Part shown: positions 1-13,033 of the stretch, in pieces
Numbering within the stretch: position 1 is the stretch's first letter
Layout of the letters: each line of letters begins with the position of its first letter
Assembly (NCBI GenBank): GCA_945643635.1
Contig: CALZFC010000027.1
Location: forward strand, 4,585,001 to 4,649,000
Direction of reading: 5' to 3'
DNA from: Allodiplogaster sudhausi
Lineage: Eukaryota; Nematoda; Chromadorea; Rhabditida; Diplogasteridae
Length of the DNA stretch: 64,000 nucleotides
Translations under genes and position numbers: made by a program
The notes under the pieces: generated by a model
Told to the model about the DNA's origin: nothing
The model's input: the letters and a program-made list of their open reading frames with translations, nothing else
Database searches by the model: none

Positions 1-334
1 GACTCGCCTGCGTCGTCATCGTCGCCCCCGTCGGAGGCTGCGGCCGCCGCCTCCTCTTCCTTCCGCTCACCCACCGCCGCCGCCGCATCCGTGCACTCGC
101 CCGACTACGCGGGCACCGCCGCCATGAGCGCCCTCAGTGTGGTCAGTTTTGGGGAAGAAGAGGAAGAGGTTTTGGGGATGCGGGGCTAAAAGGAAGTTAA
201 TCACTGGAAAATAATTAAGGCTAATTAGTTCCATTATTTATTAGCTAATTAGTTCCTTGTTCACCCTGGCCAGTAGGCACTCTCTCATACTCGCGGGCTC
301 TATTTCGCAAGTCACTGCGTGAAAATAGTACGCG

Positions 335-375
<41 letters not shown>

Positions 376-820
376 GGCGGCGGCAATTTGAAAAGTCGCC
401 ATTTTTTCCGGCGTTCGCCCTCCTTTAGCCGCGTATATTTGCTCTTCTTGCTGCCAACGTCAACAAGTGCAATTTGAAAAGATACTATGATGGAAAATGG
501 AACAGGAGAGCGAGAGAAAGGAATGACAGTGGCGAAAGATGTTGTGGTTTGTAGACAAAAAAAGTTTATGGTAAGGTACATAAAAAAAGTTCGTGTTCAA
601 AAGGTAGAGAAGGAGGCTATAGTGGAATGCTTTCATCACTAACACTTCTGCTACATACGTGTGCCTTTCTGAGCAGTTATGAAAGAAGGAAAAAGGAGAG
701 AGAGAACATCTTATTTACACTTTTGGCTAATTAGCATGGCTTGCCTCTGGTGACACGACGAAGCTGGTCAGAAGGACGTTGCAGGAGATTAATGTTCTTT
801 TCTCCGTCTTTCCTCTATCT

Positions 821-859
<39 letters not shown>

Positions 860-1273
860 CTCGCTGTTCTTATGTTAGGAGTGTTTGCACAATCCTTATG
901 AAGGGATAGAGAGAGAGAGTGAGAGAGAGAGAGTCCGGGAAGTAGAGATATGCCGCAGAGTGCAAGTGAAGCAACACGGACGGCATTCGCGCCGCCCATG
1001 CTCACTCCCCCACACTTCTCCTTCCTCCTTTCACCTCCTTCTCTCTCTCTCACTCTCTCTCTCTCACTCTCTCTAACCCTCTCTCTCTTTCTCTTTCATA
1101 CACTCTCTCACGCATTCTTACATCTACACTCTTATGTCGACGCCCTTTCCTTCTCGATTTCCTTCCTTCCCCCTCCGGGCAAGACCAAGGGTGGCTCTTC
1201 GCTGTTCGTGAATCGCGTTGTCCTTTGCGCTCTTATTTGTCACGGGCTTCTGATGTTGTTTGGCTCGTCAGCA

Positions 1274-1321
<48 letters not shown>

Positions 1322-2230
1322 CCCTTTTGTCACGTGTCTAGTCATAATTGGACAGTTTGCTCCGGCCTCTGGCTTCTTGTTCCCCTTTATAGTAAAAGGT
1401 AATCTGTTCATATAAAGTTTAGAGTTAAAGTATTCCGTATACTAACTACTATATTAGGAAGAATACAGAGGTCAAAACAAGATGATGCTTCTTCTTAGGA
1501 ATATCCAACTTTTTTTTTACTATTCTTGCTTTTCAAAAAAGAAAATTGAAAGAGGAGGAATAATGAGAAAGTATGGTGGAGAACTTTAAAAAAGAAGAAG
1601 CTATGGCTTCAGGGAGCAAGCATTCTTTGCCCTCGTAATTTGCTCGTCGTTGCTGTGCTGCTGAAGAAATAAAACAACTGCTGCTGTGCTCACGGCTGCA
1701 CACTGACCAGATATATGTATTCGCTGTTGAGAGGAGATTATCGTCAAAATCTATGTGTGTGTGAAGATGGAGAGAGAGATAGAGAACTGAGATAGAGAGA
1801 GAGAGCTGGGCGAGAGACTACGAAATTTTCGGAGACGCCGACGTAAAAGGCGACGTTCGGCGGCCATCTCTCTTCTCTTCTCTAGTGCGTTTAGCCTTTG
1901 CCCATCCGTTATCAGAGGGCGCAGGGGGTAGCTGCCAGTGTCTCGTGTGTGCCGTCTGTTTCTCTGTCTCTCTCTCTCTTTCTTCCCTTCGCACACTTTC
2001 ACATTCTATCGCTCTCTCGTTCTCCTTTTCTCTCTCTATCTCACTCCGCTGCTCATTAGCCTTAGTCGTCCATTCTGGCCAGGATGCCTAGAGAGAGAGC
2101 CATCCTCCCCTTTTTGAGGCATATTCTTCATCATTCCCCTTTCATCATCTTATCAACGAACACACACGAGATCTGAGCCCTCTTTTCCTCTCGTCTAATT
2201 TTTACTCTACTTATCGCTTCATCTCTTTCT

Positions 2231-2270
<40 letters not shown>

Positions 2271-2633
2271 CTCTCTCGCTCTCTCTGTCGCTCGCTCCCT
2301 ACATATGTATGTATGTCCCTTTTTCCTTTACTATCTTATGCAAGTGTTCTCACTTTTTATTTTATACTTCCGCTGCCTTCTATTCATTGATCCCTGCCCA
2401 ACTTTCGCTCCCTCTCTCTTGCTCTCTCTTTCTCTCTCTATCACTTATCTCCCTCACTCTGTGCCCCTGTGATTTATCTGTTTTTTTTTCTTTTATCTCT
2501 CTCTCTCTCTTTCTCACACGTTCTCTCCTTCTCTGATATCTACATATATCTCTCTCTCATTCCATCTGTCTCTCTCTCTTTCTGTCATTCTCTCTCTCAT
2601 TCTCTCTCTGTCTCATTCTCTCTCTCATTTTCT

Positions 2634-2673
<40 letters not shown>

Positions 2674-2835
2674 GCAGTGCTGCCCGATCGAAGGCCCGGC
2701 TTCCTCCGGCAGCACCAGCAGTATCGAGATGTCATCTGCCGGTCACTTCACTCCGCCCGCCATGCCTTCGGGGATGCTTATGCATGGCGGGGGCAGCTTC
2801 ATCCCGTCCTCCAGGTGTGACAATTACCTGATTCG

Positions 2836-2881
<46 letters not shown>

Positions 2882-3135
2882 TTCTCTCTCTCTCCCTCTC
2901 TCCCTTCCTCTTCCTTTCTATCTTTCTCTATCTTTCTCCCGTCTCTCTCTCTATTGCTCATCTCTCTCTATCTTTCTCTCTCCTTTTCTCTCTCCCCCCT
3001 CTCTCGCTTATAGCTTGATTGCTTGATTTCTGTCGTTCCCTTCTTGTCACTCATTCAAATCCTCATTAATCCGTATCCCCACTTATGCATCTCTCATACA
3101 TTCATTCTGATTCTTGATTCTGATTCTGATTCTGT

Positions 3136-3168
<33 letters not shown>

Positions 3169-3276
3169 CTAAGCTTCCCTCTCTTTGCTAAGGGAGCCGC
3201 CGTCTCTGCGGCCGGCACGGGGCCACTGCGAATGTCGCATGCCATGCACTCGCCGCACATCAACACCATGGTAAGA

Positions 3277-3336
<60 letters not shown>

Positions 3337-4661
3337 CGAGGAAGAGAGAGAGGAAGAGGGAGAAAGAGAGAGGAAGGGAGATAGGGGAAGAGAGAGAGAG
3401 AGAAGAGAGAGAGAGAGGAGAGCAATATAAAGAGGGAAGAAGAAATGAAGAGAGATAAAGCGGAGAAATAAAGAAAAAGCAAAGCTGCACAGGGAGTTAG
3501 AAGGCGAGGAGGGGAAGGGATAATAATAAAAAGAAAATTTTTTTTTAGAGAGAATCAAGAGGTGAGAGAGACAGAGAGAGCGAGGGAGGGAATGAGAGTC
3601 GGAGGTTTGCAGTGTCTCTCTAATTGAACACATGAATACGCTCGCTTGGGCACACTTCACTGACACCTTTTGCATTCTTGCCTTGGGCATAGGAAAAAAG
3701 AACAGGAGTAGGGGAGGGGGGGGGGGTGCATGAATATATGTAAGTAGAAGAAAAAACAGGAAAAAATGCTGGCACATACATATCTTGTGTATATTGTATT
3801 ATACACTTGTGAAGAAGGGATGAATAGGCGCACTCTCTAATTGTAAGTATGTAAGTAATACATATCTATTGAATAGCGAAAAAATATTTTGAAAAAGTAC
3901 TCTTTTGTCTTGTTTATATTCATGGTTATATCAAAGTTTCATTCTTATATCAAAGTACACATTCATATCATGTCAGTTGACTAATACCTAAAGTTCCGGA
4001 AGTGACAAGGGGATTTATGAAGGGTTCAATTTCTTTATCGACGAGACCAATAGATGAAGGTACATACATACAATATAGTCGTTGAAAATATGATTTGATT
4101 CAAGCAATATAATGAAGTAATTATATTAGAAAAAAAAATAAAGAAAAGAGACAAAAAAATAATAGGTGAGAATGTTGACTGACTTTTTCTGCAGTCTTCC
4201 TACGCCGGCATGGGCGGTGGCTACATGCTGCAGCCGCAGATGGCGTCGCCGCTCGGCGCTTCGGTGCCTGTGTCGCCGGAGGACTCGAGCGGCGGCACAC
4301 GAAAGCGTGGCCGCCCGGCCGGCGCGTCCACCGTGAAGCGGCGCAAGAGTGGCGATGTCGCATCGGCGCGCGGAGCCCCTCCGCCCCTCCTGTCGCCGGC
4401 TGCTGCCGCCGACTCTGGCAGTCGCTTTCCCTACTACATCCCGCCGGGAACGGCCGCCATGGCTCAGCAGCAACAGCGCTCTCCAGGCTCCGCAGCCGCC
4501 GCGCCCTCTGCCTCAGCCATGCATGTTCCACGTCATCAGCTGGCGACCTTCACACAGGAGGTTTCCTAACTAATGATAATACGAAATTTAATTTTTTTTT
4601 TAAATATATTACCGTATACTATCTACCGTATTTTCTCTATTAGAACCCCCTCTCCTGTAAT

Positions 4662-4713
<52 letters not shown>

Positions 4714-7099
4714 TTATTTATATATTTAACATTGGAATTTGTGCTAAAAAATATCTATTAGCGTTTTCTACCACAAATGACCGCTGCTGCGACTACTACT
4801 GCTTCCTTCGTTCATCCATCCACTGCCCAGCATCAACAACAACAACAGCAACAGCTTCGATTCCAAGCAGTACAGATGGCCGCCGCCGCTCAAAGGCAAC
4901 ACGATGTTGGAAGCAATGGCAGCACGCCTCAGGTTACAGACTCTTTCTTTCTTTCTCTCACTCTCCCTCTCTCCCTCACCCGCACTCTTCTCTCTCTCTT
5001 CTCTCTCTCTCTTCTCTCTCTCTCTCACTCTCTCTCTATCGCTCTATCTTTTCCCTTTCCCCTCTCTCTTTCTCTCTCTCTGTTCCCCTCTCACATTTAT
5101 CATTGGATCTCATTTATTGTGCTTATATTATTATTTTTATTTAAACGTTATTTTCAATTTTTGTTGTTCATCTTCTTTCGATCTTGACGCTATCGTTTTC
5201 CTCGTTATCATAGTCAGTTTCTATCTGCTCCTTTGGCGCTTGCTACCGTTGTCATCCATAGTGGTATGTGGCATTCATTATGAGTGTCTGTGTTATCAAT
5301 AGTGTGAGCAGCAACTCTTTGTAGGAAGCTGACTGATATGTATGAAATGTAAAACATTCAAAGGAGTCTTTTTTTCTTTTTCGCCGTCTATGGATATGTT
5401 TTCTTCCTATTTATTATTGCAATAATTTCTTGACTCTAACAAAAATTATTCTGATTTCATCTTAATTCTAGGCACTCTAAAATTCTTAGAAGACTTTTTG
5501 TGACTTTATCCTGGTAAGAGTCTTTCACCGTTAGAGAACATACACAACAACCATTCACGTACATATGTATACTAACGAAGCAAAAAAGACAACTCTTGTG
5601 CAACAGTGAGGCTCAGGAATTGCTACATGTTTCTCCGTAATCTAGGGTAACTCTGTTAATGCCAAAAGACTGGAAATGAATGGATGAAAAATTAGCGCAC
5701 CTTGGAAACGTAATGTTATTGGCTATATTTTTTCTATCCATTTTACGCTATATCTTTAGTTTATTAATGTAACTACTATTCATGGCCCTATAAAAGTAAT
5801 TAGCATGTTGCTTTTGGCTATACTGTTCCATTAATCTCAATTTTATATTCATATATGTACATACATTTTCAATAAAAATCCATACAAGTGGACTCTGTTC
5901 AGGGCGTCACTGGAGTCACTGCGGGTGGCCGCCCCGTTGGCTACGTGATATCGCAGCCTCGGATGAGTGTCGCCGAGTTTGTGGACGCAGCGATCAAGCG
6001 AACCGATCTGTCGGATGATCTCGAGCCACTCATGATGCCGCCGCCTCAGCAGCAGCAGCCTCCTCTGCTGCGTCCCCTCGCCACCCCTCCCGGAAGATCG
6101 GTACGAGCTTTATTGTTTGATATTTCACCTGACATTTCCTGATCGCACTCATCACTCCCAACCCTAAACTTGAAACTTCAAAGCAGACGAAAATGTCAAA
6201 CATCTAATCAAATGCAAATGCAATGGACATGCTTACAATATTTTGCAAGGTACAACACTTTGCAAGGTACACACACGCGCCTGGTACCTTTGTCGCGTAA
6301 AAAGAGTTTATCAGCTGACGTACGTACATAAATGAATGATGGAAAGTGATAAGCATGAGCATAACAGGCTATAGTCAACCCCCTAGGCTGATAAGATCGC
6401 AGACGCGGAAGCTCGCGCATGTAAAAACCGCGTGTAAATAATCTTCCATCCATTTAAAAGGAGGAAGTCAAGCAAGCAACCCAATGCAGCAGTGATGTCT
6501 GAAAAATACGATGAGCCTTTTTTGCTTAAAAAAAATCGAGATGAGCAAATTGTGATTTTTTGTGTATCTTTCGCCCGTCAACAATAGCGTAAACTCTGTA
6601 AATTAATTAGTGCTAGTTAATATCTTTAATTAATAAACTTAAAGGAAGTATCCGGCGAATAATTATACAGCAGCGCATGAGAACCAGTTTGAATGCGCGC
6701 GCTCAAAAAGTTGCCTGTCGCTCGGCCGAGAGAGCATGTGAAATAGGCGGGCGGCTCTGACCTACCGTAGCTAATTCTCTACCCGCCAGTTTTTACGTTA
6801 CTATTGCTCAGAATGTAATGGAAAAAATCGCTCAAACTTTCTGGATGTATCTTTTACGCCAAGATGAACTGATCCACATAAAACAAAACTTAGGTTAATT
6901 ATTCCCCGGATACCTCCTTTAATTAGTATCTTTAATTAATTAATATTTGGTGCAGGATGCCTTGAGTGCGGGTGGAGGAGGAGCGCCGTCCTCGGCTGAC
7001 TTTGAGAGCGCCGAGCGATTCATTGACGGCGCCGTGAGCCGTCTTGCGCAGCGAGACCGAGCGGGTCGGCAGAGTAATGATCTCGTCATTCTCGACTAG
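1..7099 (+). CDS. AT-hook, Ala/Ser/Gln/Pro-rich nuclear-type protein (5' end outside window)
   Basis: Seven exons join in one frame: 1-141, 2678-2814, 3174-3270, 4195-4560, 4762-4932, 5903-6100, 6956-7099 (TAG). Phases agree at every junction (0, 2, 0, 0, 0, 0), giving about 417 residues plus a missing N-terminus. The protein is low-complexity: poly-Ala and Ser in exon 1, His/Met/Gly-rich stretches in exons 2-4, and runs of Gln in exons 4, 5 and 6. Exon 4 carries TRKRGRPAG, an AT-hook with the RGRP core, followed by the basic KRRK. AT-hooks bind the minor groove of AT-rich DNA, so a nuclear chromatin or transcription role is inferred. The last two exons are less biased (MSVAEFVDAAIKRTDL; FESAERFIDGAVSRLAQRD) and may form helices. 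Exon 7 also contains a good donor (GTGAGC after FIDGA), so the stop at 7097-7099 might be bypassed. I do not recognise the family. Confidence 0.6.
312..372. repeat. (GA)n microsatellite
   Basis: An almost pure GA run lies in the first intron of the AT-hook gene. Further CT or GA blocks fill the same intron at about 820-860, 900-935, 1040-1100, 1270-1322, 1960-2060, 2230-2290 and 2400-2668. Apparent reading frames here encode only Ser/Leu or Arg/Glu repeats and are not genes. Confidence 0.9.
2231..2677 (+). repeat. (CT)n tract running into a 3' splice site
   Basis: A CT-rich block with two pure runs (about 2237-2287 and 2640-2668) ends in TCTGCAG, the acceptor of exon 2 at 2678. The same arrangement, a pure CT run followed closely by an acceptor, recurs before exon 3 at 3174. 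The microsatellite may therefore double as an extended polypyrimidine tract. That role is an inference. Confidence 0.75.
3276..3425. repeat. (GA)n microsatellite just after a 5' splice site
   Basis: A pure GA run starts six bases beyond the donor GTAAGA that follows exon 3 (ends 3270), then continues as imperfect GA/GGA sequence. It lies within the 3271-4194 intron. Confidence 0.9.
4672..4720. repeat. (CATA)n/(TA)n microsatellite
   Basis: Alternating TA about 35 bases long, preceded by ACATACATACATA, inside the short intron between exons 4 and 5 of the AT-hook gene. Just upstream (about 4620-4650) is CCGTATTTTCTCTATTAG followed by ACCCCC, a motif that recurs at 47.7, 49.8 and 52.5 kb. Confidence 0.85.
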
Positions 7100-7106
7100 T
7101 CTATGG

Positions 7107-7127
7107 CTGTACTCTCTCTCTCTCTCA

Positions 7128-7213
<86 letters not shown>
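7107..7213. repeat. (CT)n microsatellite after the stop codon
   Basis: About 105 bases of almost pure CT begin eight bases after the TAG of the AT-hook gene. If that stop is used, the tract is the start of the 3' untranslated region. Confidence 0.9.
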
Positions 7214-7216
<3 letters not shown>

Positions 7217-8755
7217 ATACACAACAATGACAATCTCCTCCCGCTTCTTTCAGGAACATACTTTATATTTTATATTTTATTTAAATATGAATGTAGTTCA
7301 ACAAGACTTTCGCTTGCTTTATTATACATAAGTCATCGCAAATGGTCTGTGCTAGCTTTATTCAACTACTATGTATTCTTACCACAAGCTATTCCTTCGT
7401 TTTTGTTTCTGAATTGTTTTTTTTTTGCTGGCGTTTATCATTTACATATAATTCTCAATCCAGACATTTATGTAAATATTTACGCTTCCTATTTTTTAAA
7501 GTTTTAGTCGAGCTTAACACACGCACAGAGGTCATGTTGTTATCGCGCAAATGCTCCGGTAGAATTTCGTTTTACTAGGTATCGTTTGCTTATGTTCACG
7601 ATCTTTTGGAACTTAGATGTCCAATTGAATAATTCGTCATGCCGGGAAAATATTTGCGTCTGACTTTGCATATTCTATTGTAATCTATTTCCTTATGATG
7701 TTGAGGCAGAAGAGGACATGAAATGTTGTTTATTTTGCAATCCTTTTCCGTTTCCATTCCATTCCACGCTACAATTTTGCGTATCGTTAGAGTATTGAAC
7801 ATTAAGAAAATCTCAGTTGCTGGCAGCAGCTTTTTTCGTGTTCTTAAAACTTTTCACAAATTGGATCTGCTATCTATCATTGAATTCTTCATTCTTTTGC
7901 TCTTTATATCATGGAAATACATGCAATGTTGATTCAGGTATTACGCTTTTAGCTAACGCGTCATGTTTTTAGAGAAAACAATCACCGAGTAGCTTCCATT
8001 GTAAATACACTTGTATAATAGTGTGAACTAGAATATTGATAGACATTTTCCCAATCTTCATTTGGTTTTATCAATTGTGCTTGTTCATTTTTTTCTCTAA
8101 TGTACAACTATTTCCTTTGCAAATGTTTTAATGCCATATTTTTTCAACTACGACAGCTATGTATGTAACGATTTCCAATTATAATATAATTGTAATCTTA
8201 CACAGCATCGGTGAAGCTGAAAAGCTAGTTCAATCAATAAATTACGTATTAATTCCACACATTCTCAATTGGCACAATATAATCTCAAAACACGAGCTAA
8301 TTAAAAATGTTTTTAGGGCAAGGCTGTATATTTAATGGAATACAGTAAATTAAATTTCATATCAAAAAGTTCTTTTGATTGAGATTAAAACCGCACAGGG
8401 TGATATTGGAAATCACACGGTTTTCATCGGGTAATTGTCTATTCTCAGAATAAGGGAACTATCATGTACTGGATCACCAGTCCATCAAACTGTTCAGTAA
8501 ATTACATGGCTGCACTTGTTGTGGCGACAATGGCCGCCACGGGCAGAACGGAAGTCACTGCTGTCCAGTGGAAAAGAATGAATGGAGAGAAATAAGTATG
8601 GGATTGATAGAATGCATGCAATTCAGGCATTTGCAAATGTCATGCACATCTATTCAGGATGATGGTTTGGGATGCATCAGAAGTAGATGAAGAGCGATAA
8701 ATGTGGTTTATAAGGGTGGGGGGGGGGGGCTCGGAAAGGAGCAGCTATGTACCCT
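7214..8755. other. AT-rich intergenic stretch, no gene seen
   Basis: AT-rich DNA without a convincing exon on either strand. The open frames present lack splice-site pairing and have no biased composition. A G-homopolymer of about 12 bases sits at 8718-8729, just beyond the 3' end of the minus-strand gene. Confidence 0.6.
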
Positions 8756-9573
8756 CTAGTGGTCAGACATGAGCGGTGCGGGAGGGAGGGGAGAGGAGCT
8801 TGCGAGGCCGGAGGAAGGATTGAGGCCAGTGCCACGGCGGAGTAGACGGCCGACGCAGCAGGCGCACAGCAGGGACAGCACCATCAGTGAGAGCAGGCAC
8901 AGCAGCGCCGCGTGCAGCGCGTCTTCTCAAGCGAAATTAATAAAAAAAATTTTCCTTTTAAAAAAATATTTTCAAATTCAAAAATATTTTTCTTTTAAAT
9001 TTTGCATAATATATGTACGTACGTACGAAAGTTTGAAACAAAAAATAAGAAGAAGAAAAGAAAAAGGAAAAGAAGGAAGATGATTAATTAGTGTGATTAA
9101 TTAATTAGTGGCCAACTCATGACGAATCCGCCGCTCAGTGCGCGGTCGACGACGTCGCTGGCGAAGAAGTAGACGAGCAGGCCGAGCAGCAGCAGCGTCG
9201 GCAGGAGGAGCGCGACGGCGACACGCTCGTGGCGACGTGCCGCCGCATGCCATGCCGAGGAGGAGTCGGCGAAGTTGGCTTCCTCGACATTTTGAAGAAG
9301 TACTGATATATTCTTATTTTTACTCTGATTTATTGACCAATCGTCAATTTTTTTTTAAATATTACTGAAGCTTTTTTTAGTGAATCGCCTGACGCTTCCT
9401 TACATATATATTTGTTTTTTTTTTCTTATTATTTAAAATAAATAGACAGGGTTATCATATCGACGCTTTCTCCCTGATATGAATCTGGATACCTCGGGCG
9501 CGCGAAGAATCGGCACGTTGTTGCTGATTTTGTCGCTATTCGTGAAGGCATTGTCTTGGAGAAGCTGAATCAT
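8756..9573 (-). CDS. predicted small protein with two membrane segments
   Basis: Three GC-rich islands read on the minus strand join in phase: 9573-9493 (ATG, 27 codons, donor GTATCC), 9282-9117 and 8925-8756 (TAG), about 139 residues. The middle exon encodes a hydrophobic segment with core VAVALLLPTLLLLGLLVYFF. The last encodes a second with core ALLCLLSLMVLSLLCACC, followed by basic RLLRR and a Ser/Pro tail. The hydrophobicity and the matching phases (0 and 1) support coding. The acceptor of exon 2 is unsure: the in-frame site ends in GAG, while a more typical ATATCAG lies at 9303-9309 but gives the wrong phase. The first exon could be extended or wrong. No family recognised; a membrane location is inferred. 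Confidence 0.42.
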
Positions 9574-12500
9574 CCTGGCTCTGATCGCGCCTGCCTGCCG
9601 TCCTATGTGGCTAGCTAATGGATCGAATGAGGGAGGGGGGGGAGTCGGCGGGAGGCGAAGGGCAGAAATGCTAATCTAGAGAAGGGCAAATGGACAGATC
9701 CTATGCGTGAAGAATCATAAAGTGACCATGCCGCGCTGTTCAAAGCCAGACAGACGAGGTGGAGAGAGAGAAGAGATCACATTTGGGAATAGAGAGGCGC
9801 GAAAAAAGGGGGGAAAGAGAGAGGTGATGTGACAGAGAGAGAGAGAGACAGAGAGAGAGAGACAGTAACAGAGAGGCAGAAGCAGAAAAAGAAAGACAAA
9901 GAAGGAGAGAGAGAGACAGAGTGTGCAAGATGGAAATGCAAACTAGAAAAGATGGAACAAATGGCCAAGCAGAGTACAACATGTCAGTGGCATTATAACA
10001 AAAAATTTTTTTTTTGCAAGAGGAAATCAAACGGACGCGAAGTGTTTGAAGAAAAAAAAACATAACAGACGAAGAGAAAGAAGCAGAGAGAGAGAGACGG
10101 AAGAAGTAAAATTTAAAGAGAGAAACACATATGCATGTAGACATTATAATGAGGGCGCTGGTGCTCACATTGACTGGACTTGGCTTGTGATTCTATGGCC
10201 CCTTTGTGAGGATATGTGTCTTTGTAGGCGTGAGATACATTTGCATTACATATCGCCAGTAAATACTAAAGAAACATTTCACTCTCTCTCTCTTCATTTC
10301 TTTATTCTTTCGTTTCTTTCGTTCTCTCTCTCTCTCTCTCTCTCTCTGTCCTTTTGGCACAACCTTTTTTGTTCTCAAAAAAATGAGAACCCTAGTCAGT
10401 TGTGTTGTTCGCGAGCAGAAAAAAGACTGCAGACTCGTTCCGTCGGAAGAATCGGTTGCGAGTACAATTTTACAATTTATATAAATAATACGACGCGGAG
10501 CAGTGTGTCAAAGGCGTGGATCGACCACGACACTTTTTTTAGTATTCTTCATTTTCTCATTATGTATCTCTTTCTCTCTATGTTCTCTCACCGCTTTAAC
10601 ACCGTCGTTTTATCTCTTCGTTATAGAAGAAAAATCCTTGAAATTTTAACGAATAAGGAAACATGGAAACAAGAACCTAATAATCCTTAGAAGACGCTGA
10701 CAAGTATTCTGCTGGGGATCAAGCATATAAGATGGCGGAAAAAAAAGAGTGAATGCTGAAGAAAGTACGAGAAAACGATGTCAAGTCCCCCACTTCCCAA
10801 CCCCCAGCTGCAGAAGAATTCTCTACCAGACGGAAGGAAAAAAATTAACGGCCAGTCTCCTTTTTTTGGGCAATCACTAGAAGTGCATAGCTCGTAATTT
10901 GTGTCTGGAGTCGATTATGAAATGAGAGGAGCGAAAAAATGTTTAGAATGACAGAAAGTGGCTTACAATGGGCACTTGGAGGGATGATTCCACGAAAAAG
11001 GAAGATGTCGAATTTCCGAGCGATCTCTTCTCTTCGTATTCTAAAATGGCAAGGTCCTTCTGAAGGCGTTGCCATTTTCGATGGCTTCGTTTCTGTAACA
11101 AGACAAACCGGATTGTGGATTGGGGGAGAGAGGAAGAGAGGGAGAGAGGGCGAGAGAGGGGGAGAGAGAGCTGGTAGGATAGGCCGGTCTTGCTGTCCTC
11201 CTCTGCCAATCCAACCACCATCGTTCCATCATGCGCAGGTGCCAACCGGCATGGCAGCTTTTCGCCGTTTCAATCCTTGTGCTTCTCTGTCTGCGTCTCT
11301 CCGATTCTCTCAGTCTCTCTCACCTATCTTTTAACGATGGAGAGAGAGAGGGAGAGAAAGAGAGAGAGAGAATGAGTGAGAGAAAGAGAGAAAGAAGGGG
11401 AAGAGAGAGAGAGAGAGAAAGAGACAGAATGACGACAGAGAGAACGAGAGAGAAGCCTTCTAGATTTCATGCCTTTTGTGCCGCTCCCACGCCCGGACGG
11501 CCATTCATTCTGACTAGCTGCTGCTTAATCAAGGGTGGTTTCCCTCTCGCACGTATGCACGTTCTCATTGTCGTGTGGCAATGCAACCACAGAGAGAGAC
11601 ACTCTGTGGCATGGCTCTCTGGCTCTCAGAAGCCACACGATTTCTCCTCTCTATCTTTTTCTCCCGCCACTTCCGCATCTGGAGTACAATGTCGAATTTG
11701 TGCTGCAATTGGCAGTCGCCAGAATGATGGATATGCCTATCACATCTTCTCAGGACTCTGTCATCCCTTCCATCTTCGCGCACTAATTGCCTGTTGACAT
11801 TGTGACATTTCAAACCTCTCGGATTCTCGGTGGCTGGAACGATTCGTTCGTGCTTTGCTTACGGAGGTACCATCTGATTTTCTTTAATTTTCATATATCA
11901 TTCATACCTCTTATCAATGTCCACCGATCTGGATGGGTTACATATGAGCGGGAATTTGTTTTAATGCATTGTGGAGCTTTTACAACAAAAGTCATCCTGG
12001 ACGAAAGAAATTAAAGACCGAGAGGGAGGGAGAGAAAGGATGTTGAGAGAACTCAAACCCACTGCTGAGTTGAACAATGAATAAGGTCTACGGTGCACAT
12101 TCACTTATTGTTAGTCACTCAGCTTCTCAGTTTCTCAGCAACGCTTACAATTTGCCAACGAAAATGGTGAGTAGAGAAAATTCAAGAAATAAAAGAAAGC
12201 TATGGGGAAACTGGGGAGCAAGAAACAAAAGGGAAGGGAGGCCTCCATTTTCTATATGACCAATAAACATCATAAATTGATGAATTGTCCTTTACCAGAA
12301 GCCGATCCCTGTTTTGTTCCATGGAGGAAACGATAGCTAATAGACATTTGAACAATTTTTTAAAACAATACAAACTGTCTTCATTCCTAATTGTAAGTCC
12401 TGCTCAATTATAATTCTCACTAATCAGAGTATCTCATTAGCTGTAAAAGACAATTCCTCGGTGCTCTTTGTGATTTACTCTGTGCTGAAATAAGGCCTTG

Positions 12501-12627
12501 TGCGTTGTGTGTTAGCGTGTTCATCACTAATTAGAAAGCAAAGGAAGCAGGTAATCATGGGCAAAGAACTATAATGTAGGACTAAGAGTCTGCTTGCGAG
12601 TCAACCTCACGTAAATGATCTTGCAAG
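9574..12627. other. intergenic, GA/CT-rich, no gene supported
   Basis: Contains imperfect GA runs (about 9760-9930, 11131-11180, 11339-11450) and CT runs (10279-10350, 11290-11330). Long open frames here are read from the dinucleotide repeats. I see no exon with flanking splice sites and non-repetitive coding content. Confidence 0.6.
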
Positions 12628-13033
12628 GGATTCCGAACACCAACCTTGGGATTTCGAATACCAACCTTGGGATTCCGAATATCAGCCTTGGGATTCTGAA
12701 TACCAACCTTGGGAATCCGAATATCAACCTTGGGATTCTGAATACCAACCTTGGGAATCCGAATATCAACCTTGGGATTCCCAATGCCAACCTTGGGAAT
12801 CCGAATATCAACATTGGGATTCCGAATACCAACTTTGGGACTCCGAATACCAACCTTGGGACTCCGAATACCAACTTTGGGATTCCGAATACCAACCTTG
12901 GGATTCCGAATACCAACCTTGGGACTCCGAATACCAACCTTGGGATTCCGAATACCAACCTTGGGACTCCGAATACCAACCTTGGGATTCCGAATACCAA
13001 ACTTGGGACTCCGAATACCAACCTTGGGATTCA
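12628..13033. repeat. 21-bp minisatellite, about 19 copies
   Basis: Tandem copies of a 21-base unit containing TTGGGATTCCGAATACCAAC plus one base. Because 21 is divisible by 3 and the unit lacks stops in several frames, long open frames appear on both strands (repeating NTNLGIP on the plus strand), which is a by-product of the period. Variants are ordered: GGATTCTG alternates with GGAATCCG on the left, GGATTCCG with GGACTCCG on the right, suggesting a 42-base dimer as the higher-order unit. Confidence 0.93.

Noticed and set aside
727..1402. Open frames encoding Ser/Leu or Arg/Glu repeats over CT/GA tracts, here and at many other places (for example 2309-3013, 20150-20489, 21461-22086, 63649-63897)
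   Set aside because: They are translations of dinucleotide repeats, are open on both strands, and lack splice signals or mixed composition.
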